Source: Hemibagrus wyckioides
Lineage: Eukaryota > Chordata > Actinopteri > Siluriformes > Bagridae
Reading direction: 5' to 3'
Assembly: GCF_019097595.1 (NCBI RefSeq)
Contig: NC_080710.1
Span: 15,158,280-15,222,279 of the forward strand
Length of the DNA stretch: 64,000 nt
Part shown: in pieces, positions 33,402 through 44,470 of the stretch
Layout: each line of letters begins with the position of its first letter
Position numbering within the stretch: the first letter of the stretch is position 1
Position numbers and translations under genes: made by a program
Notes under the pieces: model-generated
Told to the model about the DNA's origin: nothing
The model's database searches: none
Seen by the model: only the letters and a program-made list of their open reading frames with translations

Positions 33402-34628
33402 GTGAGCATGAGCGCACACACAATGATTGGCATGACAGAGAGCAAAGAGAGGACAAGCTTCTTGCCCAACTGTCATTTTTAAGAAGGTTTGGATAACTGA
33501 GCTGTGAGAGTGAAACTGAGTTAGAATCAGCAGCCTGGCTAAGTCACGCAGACACTGTTTTTTTTTTTTGTTTTGCCCCTGGCTTCTCTTCGCACCAGAT
33601 TACAGAGTGATGACTAACTCCGTTTCATTGCACTTGGACATTCAGCTGCATCCTCAGCTCCCTGCTTCCACCACACAAGTAGCCTTTTGTACCTCTCCCA
33701 TTGGTATGCCAGCATTACGGGCCAAATCCGCTAGCTACGGCCGAGATTGAGCTTCACCCTCTACTAACTCTCACTGAGGCCCTTTTTTAATTACCCCCCC
33801 CATCTCTGAATATGAATCAGAATCACTGCAGGAGTATAATCCCGTGTCCTTATTTGTTGCTGTTCCCGTATACATGTGATCGATTCCTATACTCCAAAGT
33901 GGTTTAGAGATGCTCAGATTTGTGCTCTAAATGATGTGTTAAACATTTCATAATGGAGCAGATCTGCTCACCCCCCACTGCTTGCATTGCAGCTATTCGT
34001 AAGCTTTAACTTTTTAATCTCTGAGCTTGACTGAAACTCATGTTACCTTCACATGCTTTTATTCCTCACAACAAAACACAGTAGCTGTAATAAATTATTT
34101 TAAACTTCCTGATGCGGCCTGTAAGTCATTGTACTGGGAAGTGAAGCGTAAGGTCAGGCATTATTATGTGAAAGCACACTTTTCAGTATTTTATTATTTC
34201 AGATATTTCAAATATTTTCCTTTTAGCCCGTTGTGCAAACAAAAGCACTCCGTTTTCTAAATGCTTTTTTCCAGGAGTGTCGAAAAAAAAAAAAAAACGC
34301 TGCCTCTTTAGCAGAGAAACAGAGGACGAAAATGAAGAGCTTCACTAAGCTTTTTTTTCCCCTCAGGAAACAACACTGACCATTACCGAAGCCTTATTTT
34401 ATGCTTTTTATTAGTTACTTCCAGCATTTTTTTTTCAGCATCGCTTTTTATATTTAGAATTTCAGAATTTAATGATGCTTTGGCACAATGCTCAACATGG
34501 CCTTTTAAATATCTACACTGCTTTGTGAGTAACAGTTGACTGCCTCGCTGCATGTTTTTAAAACGAGTCTTTTTACGGTTCTTAAAAAGTGAAACGGAGC
34601 AGGAAATTAAAAGCCTCAAGATAAGACA

Positions 34629-34631
<3 letters not shown>
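33402..34631. other. Intron-like spacer
   Basis: Mixed unique DNA; no exon or repeat identified. The stretch 33590-33760 is repeat-free and moderately GC-rich. Confidence 0.5.

Positions 34632-34716
<85 letters not shown>
34632..34716. repeat. (AT)42 microsatellite
   Basis: Pure AT run of about 85 bases, 33 bases upstream of a candidate splice acceptor (34749). Length changes here could affect recognition of that exon. Confidence 0.97.
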
Positions 34717-34718
<2 letters not shown>

Positions 34719-34749
34719 TATTTATTTATTTATTTAAATAAATCTGCAG

Positions 34750-34830
34750 CTTCATCCAGCAGAGCCGCATCATCAGAGCTCATTCATTCACGACGGCAGG
34801 GTTTCATCATCAACACAGAAGGGCTTTGAT
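34750..34830 (+). other. Candidate 81-bp exon
   Basis: The acceptor CTGCAG ends at 34749, with a T-rich (TTTATT)n tract before it, and the donor GAT^GTGAGTAT at 34830 is near-perfect. The length is a multiple of three and two of the three frames are open (one begins LHPAEPHHQSSF). No ATG is present, so it is either an internal coding exon or part of a 5' UTR. Joined to the next candidate exon (40737) the first frame stays open for 60 codons. I do not recognise the peptide. Confidence 0.35.
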
Positions 34831-36040
34831 GTGAGTATCGAGATTTTCAATCGGGTTTTATTTGCGAGTGTGGCCTTTCGTGGAGGCGTGCTAGCTGTTC
34901 GTTGTGAATTTAGTGTGACTGTACGCACATTATGTAAATCCCTCCAATTTCCCAGGCCTCCCAAAATAGAAGTCTCATTTGACCTTCAGGGAGAGAATCT
35001 TGGCGAGAGTCGGTACATGTGTCCTCAGAGGAGCAGCGGGGCAGCAGCAAGGCTGTGATCTGACTGTGCTCCGTCTAACGCTGGATTTCGAAGGGGTGGG
35101 ACGATCTGTATGACGGGCGATAATCGAGGCTTGATTCTGGACTCCGGTTGGATTTAAGATTAGCAGCCGCTCGGCTCTTTGCAGGTTTCCGTGAACGCTG
35201 AACGCTATTAGCACAAAGTCTATATTTAGTGCTGGCTGTAAGGGGAAAGGGCCAGTGTGGGGGCTGGTGGAGTTGGTGTCATATCTCGCCTTGGAAAAGG
35301 GCCAAACACCACTAGGGCCCTTCGGTTCCCCTTCCTTCATGCCTTTTTCATTCCTCAAGTGTGTCTCCTGTTAACCATATGATGACTCAGTTCAGTGTGA
35401 ATGTGTGCGTGTGAGCACATATGCTCACAGATGTGTGTGGTTGTGCAACGAAATGTTTTTCATGCCTGTAGTCTGTTTCTGTTTAAACCATTTGCTGTAC
35501 CTAGAACATGAACACACGCACACATGCACATAGTATGCACCCCTGGTCAAACTTCATTTGATTTTACTTTATTGCTTTCTCACATTATCTCTGTCCTGGC
35601 AAGCCACTTGTCCCAGGGGAACGATCTCCGCCTCGCACTGACGTACGAAAAGCTTGCACTAGACACATCTCAACCACCAGCAGCACACAATTCCATTACT
35701 GCTAACACTGTGCCTCATACACAGCCAGCTACGGCTTAGTCTTCCTTTCTTTCTCCCTCTGCCATGCACCAAGTCCATGGTATACCGAAATAGCAAGGGC
35801 AGAGGATGTCAGTGTTCTGGGGGTACCGCAATCCCTGAAAAAATCATGTCAACCTCCCTTTAGAAATATCTTTCCCCTTCATCATCTTCATATATGTCCT
35901 GAGACAGATCTTGCACAGACTCCATCTGCTTGGTGAGTCAGCTAGAAAATATATAATTATATATGTGTGTGTGTGAGTGTGTTTAGTTCAGTGTGAGCAC
36001 AGAATGATTTTATAAATGGTGGCTAGTAGGGAAGATTGTG
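34831..36040. other. Intron-like spacer, GC-richer at its start
   Basis: 34860-35360 is CpG-containing and has open frames on both strands (34831-35058 plus, 34975-35358 minus) without domains. Nothing else found. Confidence 0.4.
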
Positions 36041-36049
36041 GACGGGAGG

Positions 36050-36360
36050 AGTTGGAGTCGATAAGACTGTTGACTGCCAAGTGTCTTCCTGCGTTATATT
36101 TCTTTGTAAGTCACAGCATGTCTCAGCTGGAATTAGCATTTGTGCTCATCGATCGCATTTTGAATGGCTAGTACGGCAAGCCAAGAGGATTCTGTACAAA
36201 AAAAGCACACACGGACCAACAACCATTATGGTGGAATTAGTCCCGACATCAACAAAAGCCTCTGCAATGCATATCTTTTACATTTCTTTTGTGCTCAAAG
36301 CAACTGCCAATTAACTGTCGGCCACCGTATGCCTTTCAATTTGCTCCTTAAAAAATAAGC
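36050..36360. promoter_or_regulatory. Candidate conserved non-coding element
   Basis: Repeat-free, with CATCGATCGCATTTTGAATG, GCAATGCATATCTTTTACAT (POU-like ATGCATAT), CCAATTAACTG and TCAACAAAAGCC (SOX-like). Frames at 36036-36314 and 36164-36358 are overlapping and lack domains. Confidence 0.27.
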
Positions 36361-36950
36361 TAAACATGCTCAGTTAACCAAGCTTTTGTGCTCCGTGGGC
36401 ATCTGTCCTATTTTCAATTCAGACAAACAGTGTGTTTTTTTTTTTTTCCTTCTTTCCCTAAATTAGCATGATAACACCCTGGAGAGGGAGTAAAAGAGCT
36501 AATCACATCTTTCTCTCACTATCTTTTTCCTCTGCGTTTATAGCAGCAGCTTATTGTACCACTGAACGCTTCATCGGTTAAACTAGCACCCTGATCTCCT
36601 CCATAAATCTCACATATCGCAGGCTGTCAGCAAATGAGGAAATGAAACACAAAAGGCAAATTGTACGTCTCTTTCTCGGCAGTGCACTTGATATTATGGT
36701 TGGTTAACAGGCCTGTTCCTGAGCTACTATTCCATGTTAATCACATCCTGCTGGTCCTCTATGAGAAGATCATGGCCTTGAGTGTGTAAAGGATGCTGTT
36801 CAGAGAGGTGGCAAGGACTATTCTCAGTCGCTGCCATTGCCACTGTGGTTTCCTTCACTCAGGCAAGTGAAGAAAGTGAAAACCAGCTGGCTAAAAATGT
36901 GTTTCCATGTCAAGGTGCCAACTGGAAAAGGACCACCCGGTAGTTATGTC

Positions 36951-36990
<40 letters not shown>

Positions 36991-38296
36991 TTAAACGACC
37001 AACCTGTCCTGATTCGTCTCTATTACTGTTTTGGACAGTCTGACGCCCACCAGACTGAAGGGGTTGACCCAAATCCCAGTCTTCCTCCCAGCACAATCCC
37101 GTCAGGTCACAGGGTCAGCAGTTAAGCAGGGGCAACAGCATGGCTTGAATAGTAAAGAGATTGATTTTCGTCAGTGGGGCTGGTGGGGGCAGGGATCGGC
37201 GATAGCTCAGGTCAGATCATTTGCCCCCTGGAAGAGCAGGGGGAGACAGGAATGCGCTGGTGAAAGGAGAAGAAAGCGGGGCATTCACAACATGTCTACT
37301 GTCTTTCTACTCTCAACCTGACATCTTCAGCAAGCTCTGCCGGAGCCCAAAACAGGACACGGAGCCGTGCTTCTTCTTTTAATAGGCAGCTGCAGGGCAA
37401 AGGGGTACTCTTCCCATGGTGCTGTACTCAAATGTTATGTTTAAAGGAGCCATTTTCTCTCCACAGTCAGCAGGATCTCCTCAATTTTTGGTTGATTGTT
37501 TCTTGCCGAGACTGGGTCTGGATGAGTCTGTTACGCATTCACCACAGTCATGCTGTGCTTTTGGCACAGAATTTAATTTCTAGTTAGATTACAGTACACC
37601 TAATTATAGCATGGGACACCTAATTTGATCAGATGTATGGTTGTGTGGCAAAAAAAAAAATAGAATTTGAGTTTGTAAACAGCTATGTTCATGACTCTTC
37701 CTATAATTTGGCAAACAATGAATTTATTCTCGTAGACACTGAACGGATAATGTAAATGCACTCCTGTGTTTAGAGATATTTAAGTTGAAGTCACTGCTAT
37801 TCAGCTCCTTTATGTGCTTGTGTCTTATACGTGTATAAAGAGCTGTATAACAGCAGTTGGTCGTGCATTACGCGCTCCTCCTAGAGCTCAGAGCTTTATT
37901 CCAGATGATGAGCTGCTAAGTCTTCCTGCCTCATGGGTCCGATTTAATCAAACTAGAGCTGCTCTTCAGAAAAGAAAAAAAAACAGCTGGTGATGGAACA
38001 AATTTCTTCTTCTGATCGGATGTGCCATGCTCCTGTCAGCTTTCCATGCTCCGGGTCAATTTTATGTGTCTTTGACTCTGAGCCAAGGAGCAGTATGCAG
38101 TGAGTTAAGGTTTTCTACAGGCGTCATGTCGAAGCACTGGCGAAAGATATATTTATTCTCTAAATCTACACTGTGGCTAACAAAAGAGGCCCTACATATG
38201 CAGGATGTTATTCCAGGAATCTGTTAAGGCAGAAAGCTGCATTGAGACACGCATTGTTAAAGTGCTGAGGTGAAGCCAAGCTGAGCAGCTGTGCTG

Positions 38297-38300
<4 letters not shown>
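36361..38300. other. Intron-like spacer with possible regulatory DNA
   Basis: 36470-36740 and 36720-36850 are repeat-free mixed sequence with homeodomain- and forkhead-like sites (GAGCTAATCACATC, CATGTTAATCACATCC). A (TC)12 run lies at 36957-36980. Other short frames are featureless. Confidence 0.4.
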
Positions 38301-38343
<43 letters not shown>

Positions 38344-38365
38344 GTCTCTCTCTCTGTCTGGCTGT

Positions 38366-38406
<41 letters not shown>
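38301..38406. repeat. (CT)n microsatellite, interrupted
   Basis: Two CT arrays separated by CTGTCTGGCTGTCTCATT-type interruptions. Confidence 0.95.
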
Positions 38407-38755
38407 TTGTAGTTTATATAGATTTTATTGATTAAATTGTTTATTATCATTAAACCTGTATTTATTTTATTTATAAAATAATTGGTGTCCTATCAAAAAA
38501 TCAAAATTTTGGTTATTTTATTCAGTACAAGGCTATAGATGCAAACCTAGACAGAATGATTGTTTAGCCTGGGCTGTAAAACCTGCACCTGCTGAGGGTT
38601 AAGTGTCGTTAAAGTTGGCAGAAACATAGATGCTGGCCAAGTTTTTTTTGTTGTTGTTGTTTTTTCTGTATTTTTTTCCCCCTAAAAGTTCTAAAACATA
38701 CTGAATGCATTGTCCCTAATTTCTCTCAATAAGACTGTAGACACTGTCTGCTGTC

Positions 38756-38937
38756 ACCCAGAAGACCATGGACTTCCTCTCAAGGTTTCTTTCTCCTCTC
38801 ATCTCGGGGAGTTTTTCCTCACCGCTGTCGCCTCTGGTTTTCTCTTTAAGGCTCTAAATCTACATCTGGATTTCTATACAGCTGCTTTGTGACAATGTGT
38901 GTTGTTAAAAGCACTTTAGCAATAGCACTGAATTGAA
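38756..38937 (+). repeat. Fish interspersed repeat (SINE/LINE 3' region)
   Basis: The blocks CTCAAGGTTTCTTTCTCCTC, GGGGAGTTTTTCCTCACCGC and GCTGCTTTGTGACAATGTGT, then GTTAAAAGCAC, are a common fish repeat that usually ends in ATAAATTGAATTG. Other copies in the window: 41757-42190 (reverse), 43288-43500 and 44008-44185. I recall it as a SINE or LINE tail but cannot name the family. Confidence 0.75.
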
Positions 38938-40736
38938 GAGTACAGCTGTACCCCTGTTCAAAGTGCTTTCTGTCCTCAAAGGTTGACATTTTAGAGCCTT
39001 TCGATGGTTAGAAAATTAGGATGTCGTTAAGACAGCTGGGTAGCATTCTTCTAAGCGAACTCGGTGCGCTGAGTTGAAAACAGATAGTATCGTTTTCTGA
39101 GGAAGAAGGACATGAAGAAAAATGAAGCAACCTCCTGGAACCAGTTCAGTAAAGCATAAAACACAATAACATGCTGGCTGCCTGCCCAAAACATATCACA
39201 TGAACCCCAAATCAACACTGATTCGTTCAACTTCTATCCCTCTGCTTTTCTGCTCTTGGCTATTCTTAGCTACAGTAATGTAAGACACATTTATCGAGGG
39301 AGGCCTGTAGCAGTGAAAGATAAACCGCAGAGATACAGGATCACGTAGTACGGCATAGAAAAATGGTCAACCGTTTCCCTTCACCTGAACTCCAGGGAGC
39401 AGGAGATAACCAGCCACCTCCTGAGCTTTCGTTTCTGTGTTAAAAGCCTGAGAGAAATGCTGCTCAAACACCCACCTAGCCCATCCTGGCCACAGGATGC
39501 CTGCTGCAGCTTGGCAACAAAGCACAGAGTGCTGCACCGCAATTGGATTGAGTCCAGATGCTCGCCGATAGTTTCATTTTAGGTTTAAAAGCCAGAGTGA
39601 GCCAGACACAGCACTCAGGCTGCGGGTTGATATCGAGTCGGCCGTTTTGTAGTCGTCCACAAAATATATGGGTGAGCTCGAGGCCTTGAAGTGAATTGGT
39701 ATGTTTTTAGATTTGCTCCATATAAATGAGCCACTAGGAGCTTTATGGAAACGCTCCAGGACGCGGACAGCACACGGTGCGTTTCGGATGAACGCCTTAG
39801 CTCGACCGGCTAGTCGCGCGCACAAATCAGAACTTTGCTAATATAGACTTTTCAGGGTCATTTCTTATTCTGCTTTCTTCCCAGGCAGCTTTAAAAACTG
39901 TTAGTCACACGCTGAAAAAAAGCATTTAACATTTTCTGCTAGTCTATAATTCATAGATTCTTAATTCCTCGAATTAAGAAACCTCTCTCCAAGAGCATAA
40001 CCAATTTAGCCTGCCCTGAGGGGAGCTTTGTAAGTCGAACCTTATCTTACAATATTAAACATGACTGTAATTAGATCAGAGTTTCTTCGTGTATTGTCTC
40101 TATTATTCTCCAGAGAGACAAAACGCGTCTGCCGCTTGTGTGTGTGTGTGTGTGTGTGAATGATGTAAGCACGTTTAATGCACTTTGTTCTTCGTCAGGA
40201 GACAGACTGATGATGAAGGGCAGCACCGTAGATGCAGAGACTGTTAAAGGAGATACGTACAGACACAGACACAAGCTCAGACACAAAAGAAATGCGAGGT
40301 AGCGGTGTAGAGCATCCCAGTGCTGCAGGTCTGCACAAGTAAAGAAAACTGGCTGAGAGGAGTGTTAACTCGCAGCAGATTGAAGGAACAGATTGCGCTC
40401 TACACAGATTTGGATAGCCTCGGAATTAGATTTGTAGAGATTTGGTTAAAATTCTGTCCATAATGAATGTTAAGTGAACAGTGCTTCCTTTTTATCGTGC
40501 GCGGAAGGCAGTGCTTTCTCTATAAATTACTTTTTCTTTGGATGATTTGGCAATGAACGCTAGTGCTGTAAATGAGTGACTGTGCTAAAAAAGCCAAGAA
40601 ATAATCATTTTTGGAGGCATCCGATTTTCAGTTGATAAATCACAAATAATATGGTGCATTGTAAATTATGCATGCTGTTCTTTCCGTTCATTACATACTT
40701 ATATTTATGTGTGTGTTTGTGTGTTTCTTCTCTTAG
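38938..40736. other. Intron-like spacer
   Basis: Unique DNA with a (TG)10 run at 40138-40158. 39560-39830 is CpG-containing and repeat-free, and its 83-codon minus-strand frame shows no domain. Confidence 0.45.
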
Positions 40737-40846
40737 ACTGAGGAATATCACGACTTCCAGGAGAGATCCAGTGTTTTATCCAACGCATTTCTCCTCCTCT
40801 GTGTCATGTTCCTGATGCTCTGCAGGATCATTGGATGAACACTGAG
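40737..40846 (+). other. Candidate 110-bp exon with start codon
   Basis: The acceptor TTTCTTCTCTTAG at 40736 is excellent and GAG^GTAGGA at 40846 is a good donor. Read in the first frame it gives 33 codons (TEEYHDFQERSSVLSN, then a hydrophobic AFLLLCVMFLMLCRIIG) and a stop at 40836-40838. Read in another way, ATG at 40835 starts MNTE in frame with the donor, so the exon could be the end of a 5' UTR plus four codons of coding sequence. An upstream open frame from ATG at 40807 would precede it. I do not recognise either peptide. Confidence 0.4.
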
Positions 40847-41756
40847 GTAGGAACCAATGGGGAAGCAACTTGCTGAAATGTCAGACTGGAAATCACAAAC
40901 TTTGTTTCCTCTTGACGTCTTGAATCTTTTGTTGATATTGCCTTGGTGGAACACAATTGCATTCTCTAAAGGAAATGCGGTTTGATTTGGCAGAAAATTG
41001 AAGTCGTGGCCAGCTGCATTATCTTGGGCTAGTTGGTCACCTCAGGGTGTTGTGTGGAGGGAAAAAGGGTTTTTTTTTTTCTTTTTTTTCCTTTTTTTTT
41101 TTTTAGCCTTGACAAGTTTGAATCAAATGCAAAATCCAGTAAAGAAAAAATGTTTGAAGACAAATGAAACCCCAGGTTGTTTGAGGAAGGTGTGTAGGAG
41201 GGTGGAGGCAGTGAGGAGTTAATGGTGTGTGATATAGGCATATTTTATAACATAATAATCTTTTTCAATTTTTTAGATGATGGCATCATTTAATATCATA
41301 TTTTGTGGAAACACAATCTTTGGAAAACAAAAGTTTGTTTGCCGTTTCTCAATTTCGCGTCCCAAATACGGTTTAATAAGAGTTAACTGAGAAAAAGACT
41401 GATTGTGCAGATTGTGGATGATAAGTGCAGATTAGATTGTGTGTGATATGTACAGACATTAGATACGGATATTATTGCATGAAAAAAAAAAACATCGATA
41501 CGCTCTCCACCATGTGGTCCTTATCATTCCTGCTATCGGCGTCTCTGCAGACATGCTTTTGGTTAGAAGGCAGATAGTGCACTAGTGTGCATGGCATGAA
41601 GTTGCTTGTGTGGGATTGCTGAGCACTGAAGGGGTTTCCACAGAACTGGTGAGGAGGAATTATGAAAATAGAGAGGTCTTGTGAAAGCACTATGGAAGCA
41701 TTAAGGGCATTGAGCCAATATGTGCAGCTGGAAACCTACAGTCTAGAGGTTGTTCA
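40847..41756. other. Intron-like spacer
   Basis: T-rich tract at 41070-41105; no recognisable feature. Confidence 0.55.
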
Positions 41757-42190
41757 GTTCAATGCCAGTTTGTTTGTATAGCACTTTTCACACTGGAAAT
41801 TGTCACAAAGCAGCTTTATGGGGATTTATACAAAAATATACATTGAAGATATACATTTTATAACTAAATTTATTACATTTACGGCATTTGAGACCTCATA
41901 AGAGTCCCTTATTCAGAGCGACTTACATTTTATCTCATTTTATACTGAGCAATTGAGGGTTAAAGGCCTTGCTAAAGGGCCAGGCAGTGGCAGCTTGGTG
42001 GACCTGGGATTCAAACTCTCAACATTCCGATCTGTAGTCCAATGACTTAACCACTAATCTACCACATCCCAGAACTACCAAATTTATCACAAACCAGAGG
42101 TTACGGTGGTGAGGAAAAACTCCCTGAGATGACTTACGGGAGAAATCTAGAGAGGAACCACACCCAAAAGGGAAGCCATCTTCATCTGTG
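41757..42190 (-). repeat. Fish interspersed repeat, reverse, split by a SINE
   Basis: The 3' part (AATTGTCACAAAGCAGCTTT, 41798-41817) and the 5' part (GGAAAAACTCCCTGAGATGA, AGAGAGGAACCACACCC, 42112-42160) are the reverse of the repeat at 38756. They are separated by a tRNA-type SINE at 41876-42079 with its own target duplication, so the SINE inserted later. Confidence 0.8.
41876..42079 (-). mobile_element. tRNA-derived SINE, reverse, with target duplication
   Basis: On the minus strand it has an RNA polymerase III A-box-like TGGTAGATTAGTGGTTAAG and a B box GAGTTTGAATCCC, then CTGCCACTGCCTGGCCCTTT and a tail of AAATGTAAGTCGCTCTGAAT type. Flanks AAATTTATTA (41866-41875) and AAATTTATCA (42080-42089) are a 10-base target duplication with one mismatch. 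It inserted into an older repeat. Confidence 0.9.
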
Positions 42191-42414
42191 ATTTTAAACA
42201 ATTTCCCTTCTATAACTGTGTACTATAAAGTCAAAAAAGAGGTCAGTATGTAACCAGGAAATTACTCACAGCTTTAACAAGTCTATTTTGTTGCTGTTCA
42301 ATAATGGAGACTTGCGTGTAAAAATGTTTGTGGCAATTGCAGTCCAAATGCTGTTATGTCAATTGCAGTCCTAAGTTGTCTTCATGATTTCTCAATGGTA
42401 CCATCCACAGTTAT
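42191..42414. other. Spacer
   Basis: Includes a near-duplicate of GGCAATTGCAGTCCAAATG and GTCAATTGCAGTCCTAAG (42332 and 42359). No gene. Confidence 0.5.
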
Positions 42415-42600
42415 AAGTGGCAGCTCAGTGGATGAGGTGTTGGACTACTGATCGTAATGTTCTGAGTTCAAATCCCAGAACCACCAGCTGCCATTGCTGG
42501 GCCCTTGAGCAAGGCCCTTTACCCCCAAATGCTCAGTTGTATAAATGAGATAAATGTAAGCTGCTCTGAAAAAGGGAGCCAGCCAAATGCCCTAAATGCA
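42415..42600 (+). mobile_element. tRNA-derived SINE, forward
   Basis: A box GTGGCAGCTCAGTGGATGAG and B box GAGTTCAAATCCC, followed by CTGCCATTGCTGGGCCCTTG and the tail TAAATGTAAGCTGCTCTG. Same family as 41876-42079, opposite strand. Confidence 0.9.
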
Positions 42601-43287
42601 AATCTATCTTATGTAAGCAGTGCGTATGGGGCTATCCTCAGCAGCAGTGGTGTACTGATCCAGTTTCTCCACCAATATTTACATTTGACATGCTTTCAGC
42701 TAGATATATAAGTTTCTTCCAAGAAGAAACTTATGCTGTATATTGAAGATGAATATCTTTCTATAAAATCTCTTTAAGTAACAAAATTAAACTGATTTCA
42801 TTTCAATTAAAATGTCCGGAGGGGGGTTATAAAATGAAAGCACGCAAAACTTTCAGTATAAAGTGCTTCATATTGAATATATTAAAGATTGAAATATCAA
42901 ATGAACCAACTGAGCAAAGAAAGTCTTTTTTTTTTCCTGCTGTTAGTCTAACAGTGAAATATTCATGCTACTAGAAAATAGAAAAGTTCTCCCTCATTTA
43001 TTTGTTACATTCATTTCCTGTATTGAGGTTTTCTTGCTCTTAACGTTATCCTTAAAGCCTCCACTTTCAGTTACTCATAAATGATTGAATCAACAGCCCC
43101 ACCTTCACGCCTACACGTGCTGTCATTGTGCTTTCCTGTAAATGCTGATTATGCAGATTACAGCATGCATGTGAAAGTACACAACAACCTTTCTTCTGTC
43201 ATTTTTGTGTGGTCTCAATAATGATCTCTGTGACTATAAGCTGTTGAAGAAAGGACATTATTTATATTTACATCATTTACTGACAAG
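42601..43287. other. Gene-free spacer
   Basis: AT-rich; nothing recognised. Confidence 0.55.
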
Positions 43288-43500
43288 TGAAGATGGGTTC
43301 CCTTCTAAGCCTGGTTCCTCGCAAGGTTTCTTCCTCATATCATGTCAGGGAGTTTTTTCCTTGCCACCGTCACCTCAGGCTTGCTCATTAGGGAATAGAT
43401 GTTAAAGATAAATAGTAACTTAATCTGTATATATGATTTATTCTGTGTTTCTATACTTCTGTACAGCTGCCAGCATTATACAAATAAATTAAATTGAATC
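43288..43500 (+). repeat. Fish interspersed repeat, forward copy
   Basis: GATGGGTTCCCTTCTAAGCC, GGTTCCTCGCAAGGTTTCTT, TTTCCTTGCCACCGTCACCT and the tail ACAAATAAATTAAATTGAAT; the most complete copy in the window. A 66-codon open frame over it is an artefact. Confidence 0.85.
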
Positions 43501-43627
43501 TCTCCATTTCTCAAGATTTTTCTCAGATTTGTCTAACCCTAGTTTGTCCAAATGAAGAAAATAAGAAAAGCATTTCCACTCATGAATGACTGAATGACAT
43601 GAATGAAATTTAATTAACTAAAGCTGT

Positions 43628-43729
<102 letters not shown>

Positions 43730-43896
43730 TTGAAGGCATAGTGGTCTTATTAGGAATAGCAGTGAAATCCCTCACAGTAGTTGACTGTAGAGCTGACAAA
43801 CAAATTATATCAGTAATCTATTTTTAATCTACTTTGAAGGACTAAATTATTAGATGTTTAATGGTGCTTTTCCTTGATGCCCATTTAACAAGGATG

Positions 43897-43935
<39 letters not shown>

Positions 43936-44007
43936 GTAGTAATGGAATGAATACACATTTTGATTAAATTTCTGTTGTTATTATATTTATAATTCTAATA
44001 TTGATAC

Positions 44008-44185
44008 GAGTCTGGTTCCTCTCAAGGTTTCTTTCTCATGTCGTCTCAGGGAGTTTCTCTCTTGCCACTGCTGCCATGCTCATTAGGGATAAATATGAAT
44101 TCAATGTTAAACTTTGTAATTATTATTCTGAATTTTTACATTTCTGTGAGATGAGGTCCATTGTTAAAAGTGCTATACATCGAAT
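44008..44185 (+). repeat. Fish interspersed repeat, forward copy
   Basis: GTCTGGTTCCTCTCAAGGTT, GTCGTCTCAGGGAGTTTCTC and GTTAAAAGTGCTATACATCG; then it runs into the Tc1 fragment. Confidence 0.75.
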
Positions 44186-44470
44186 TATACACCAGTTTTA
44201 TTATTCTGTTGAGAGTATGGTTTGGCTCATCTTCGAGCAAAAGCTCACTGCAGTTAATCTGACTGCTCACTTCTATCCTATGATGAAACATTTCTCTCCT
44301 GACCCGAGTGGACTCTTCCACAATGTCCCCATCCACAGGGTACAAGCGCTCACTGAATGGTTTGATGACTATGGAAATGATGTAAATCATATGCTAGAGC
44401 CTTCACATTCACCAGATCTCAACCTAATTTTACAATCTGTTCTGCTCTGGTGGGTCATTTGTGGCCCAAC
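44186..44470 (+). pseudogene. Tc1-like transposase C-terminal fragment (family B)
   Basis: The translated stretch AHFYPMMKHFSPDPSGLF, HRVQALTEWFDDYGNDVNHM and EPSHSPDLNLI matches the segment of Tc1 transposases around the second and third catalytic acids (..DNAP.H.A..V..W......WP..SPDLNPIE). The usual QDNAPCH is changed to HNVPIH, so a catalytic Asp is lost, and PDLNPIE became PDLNLIL. The frame is open across the adjoining repeat, which is coincidence. It is a dead fragment of the family seen at 19743-20100. Confidence 0.85.

Noticed and set aside
32954..33469. 171-codon minus-strand frame
   Set aside because: Mostly the TG minisatellite read as His-Thr; an artefact.
41876..42600. tRNA genes
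   Set aside because: A and B boxes belong to SINEs; no full cloverleaf or acceptor stem could be built.
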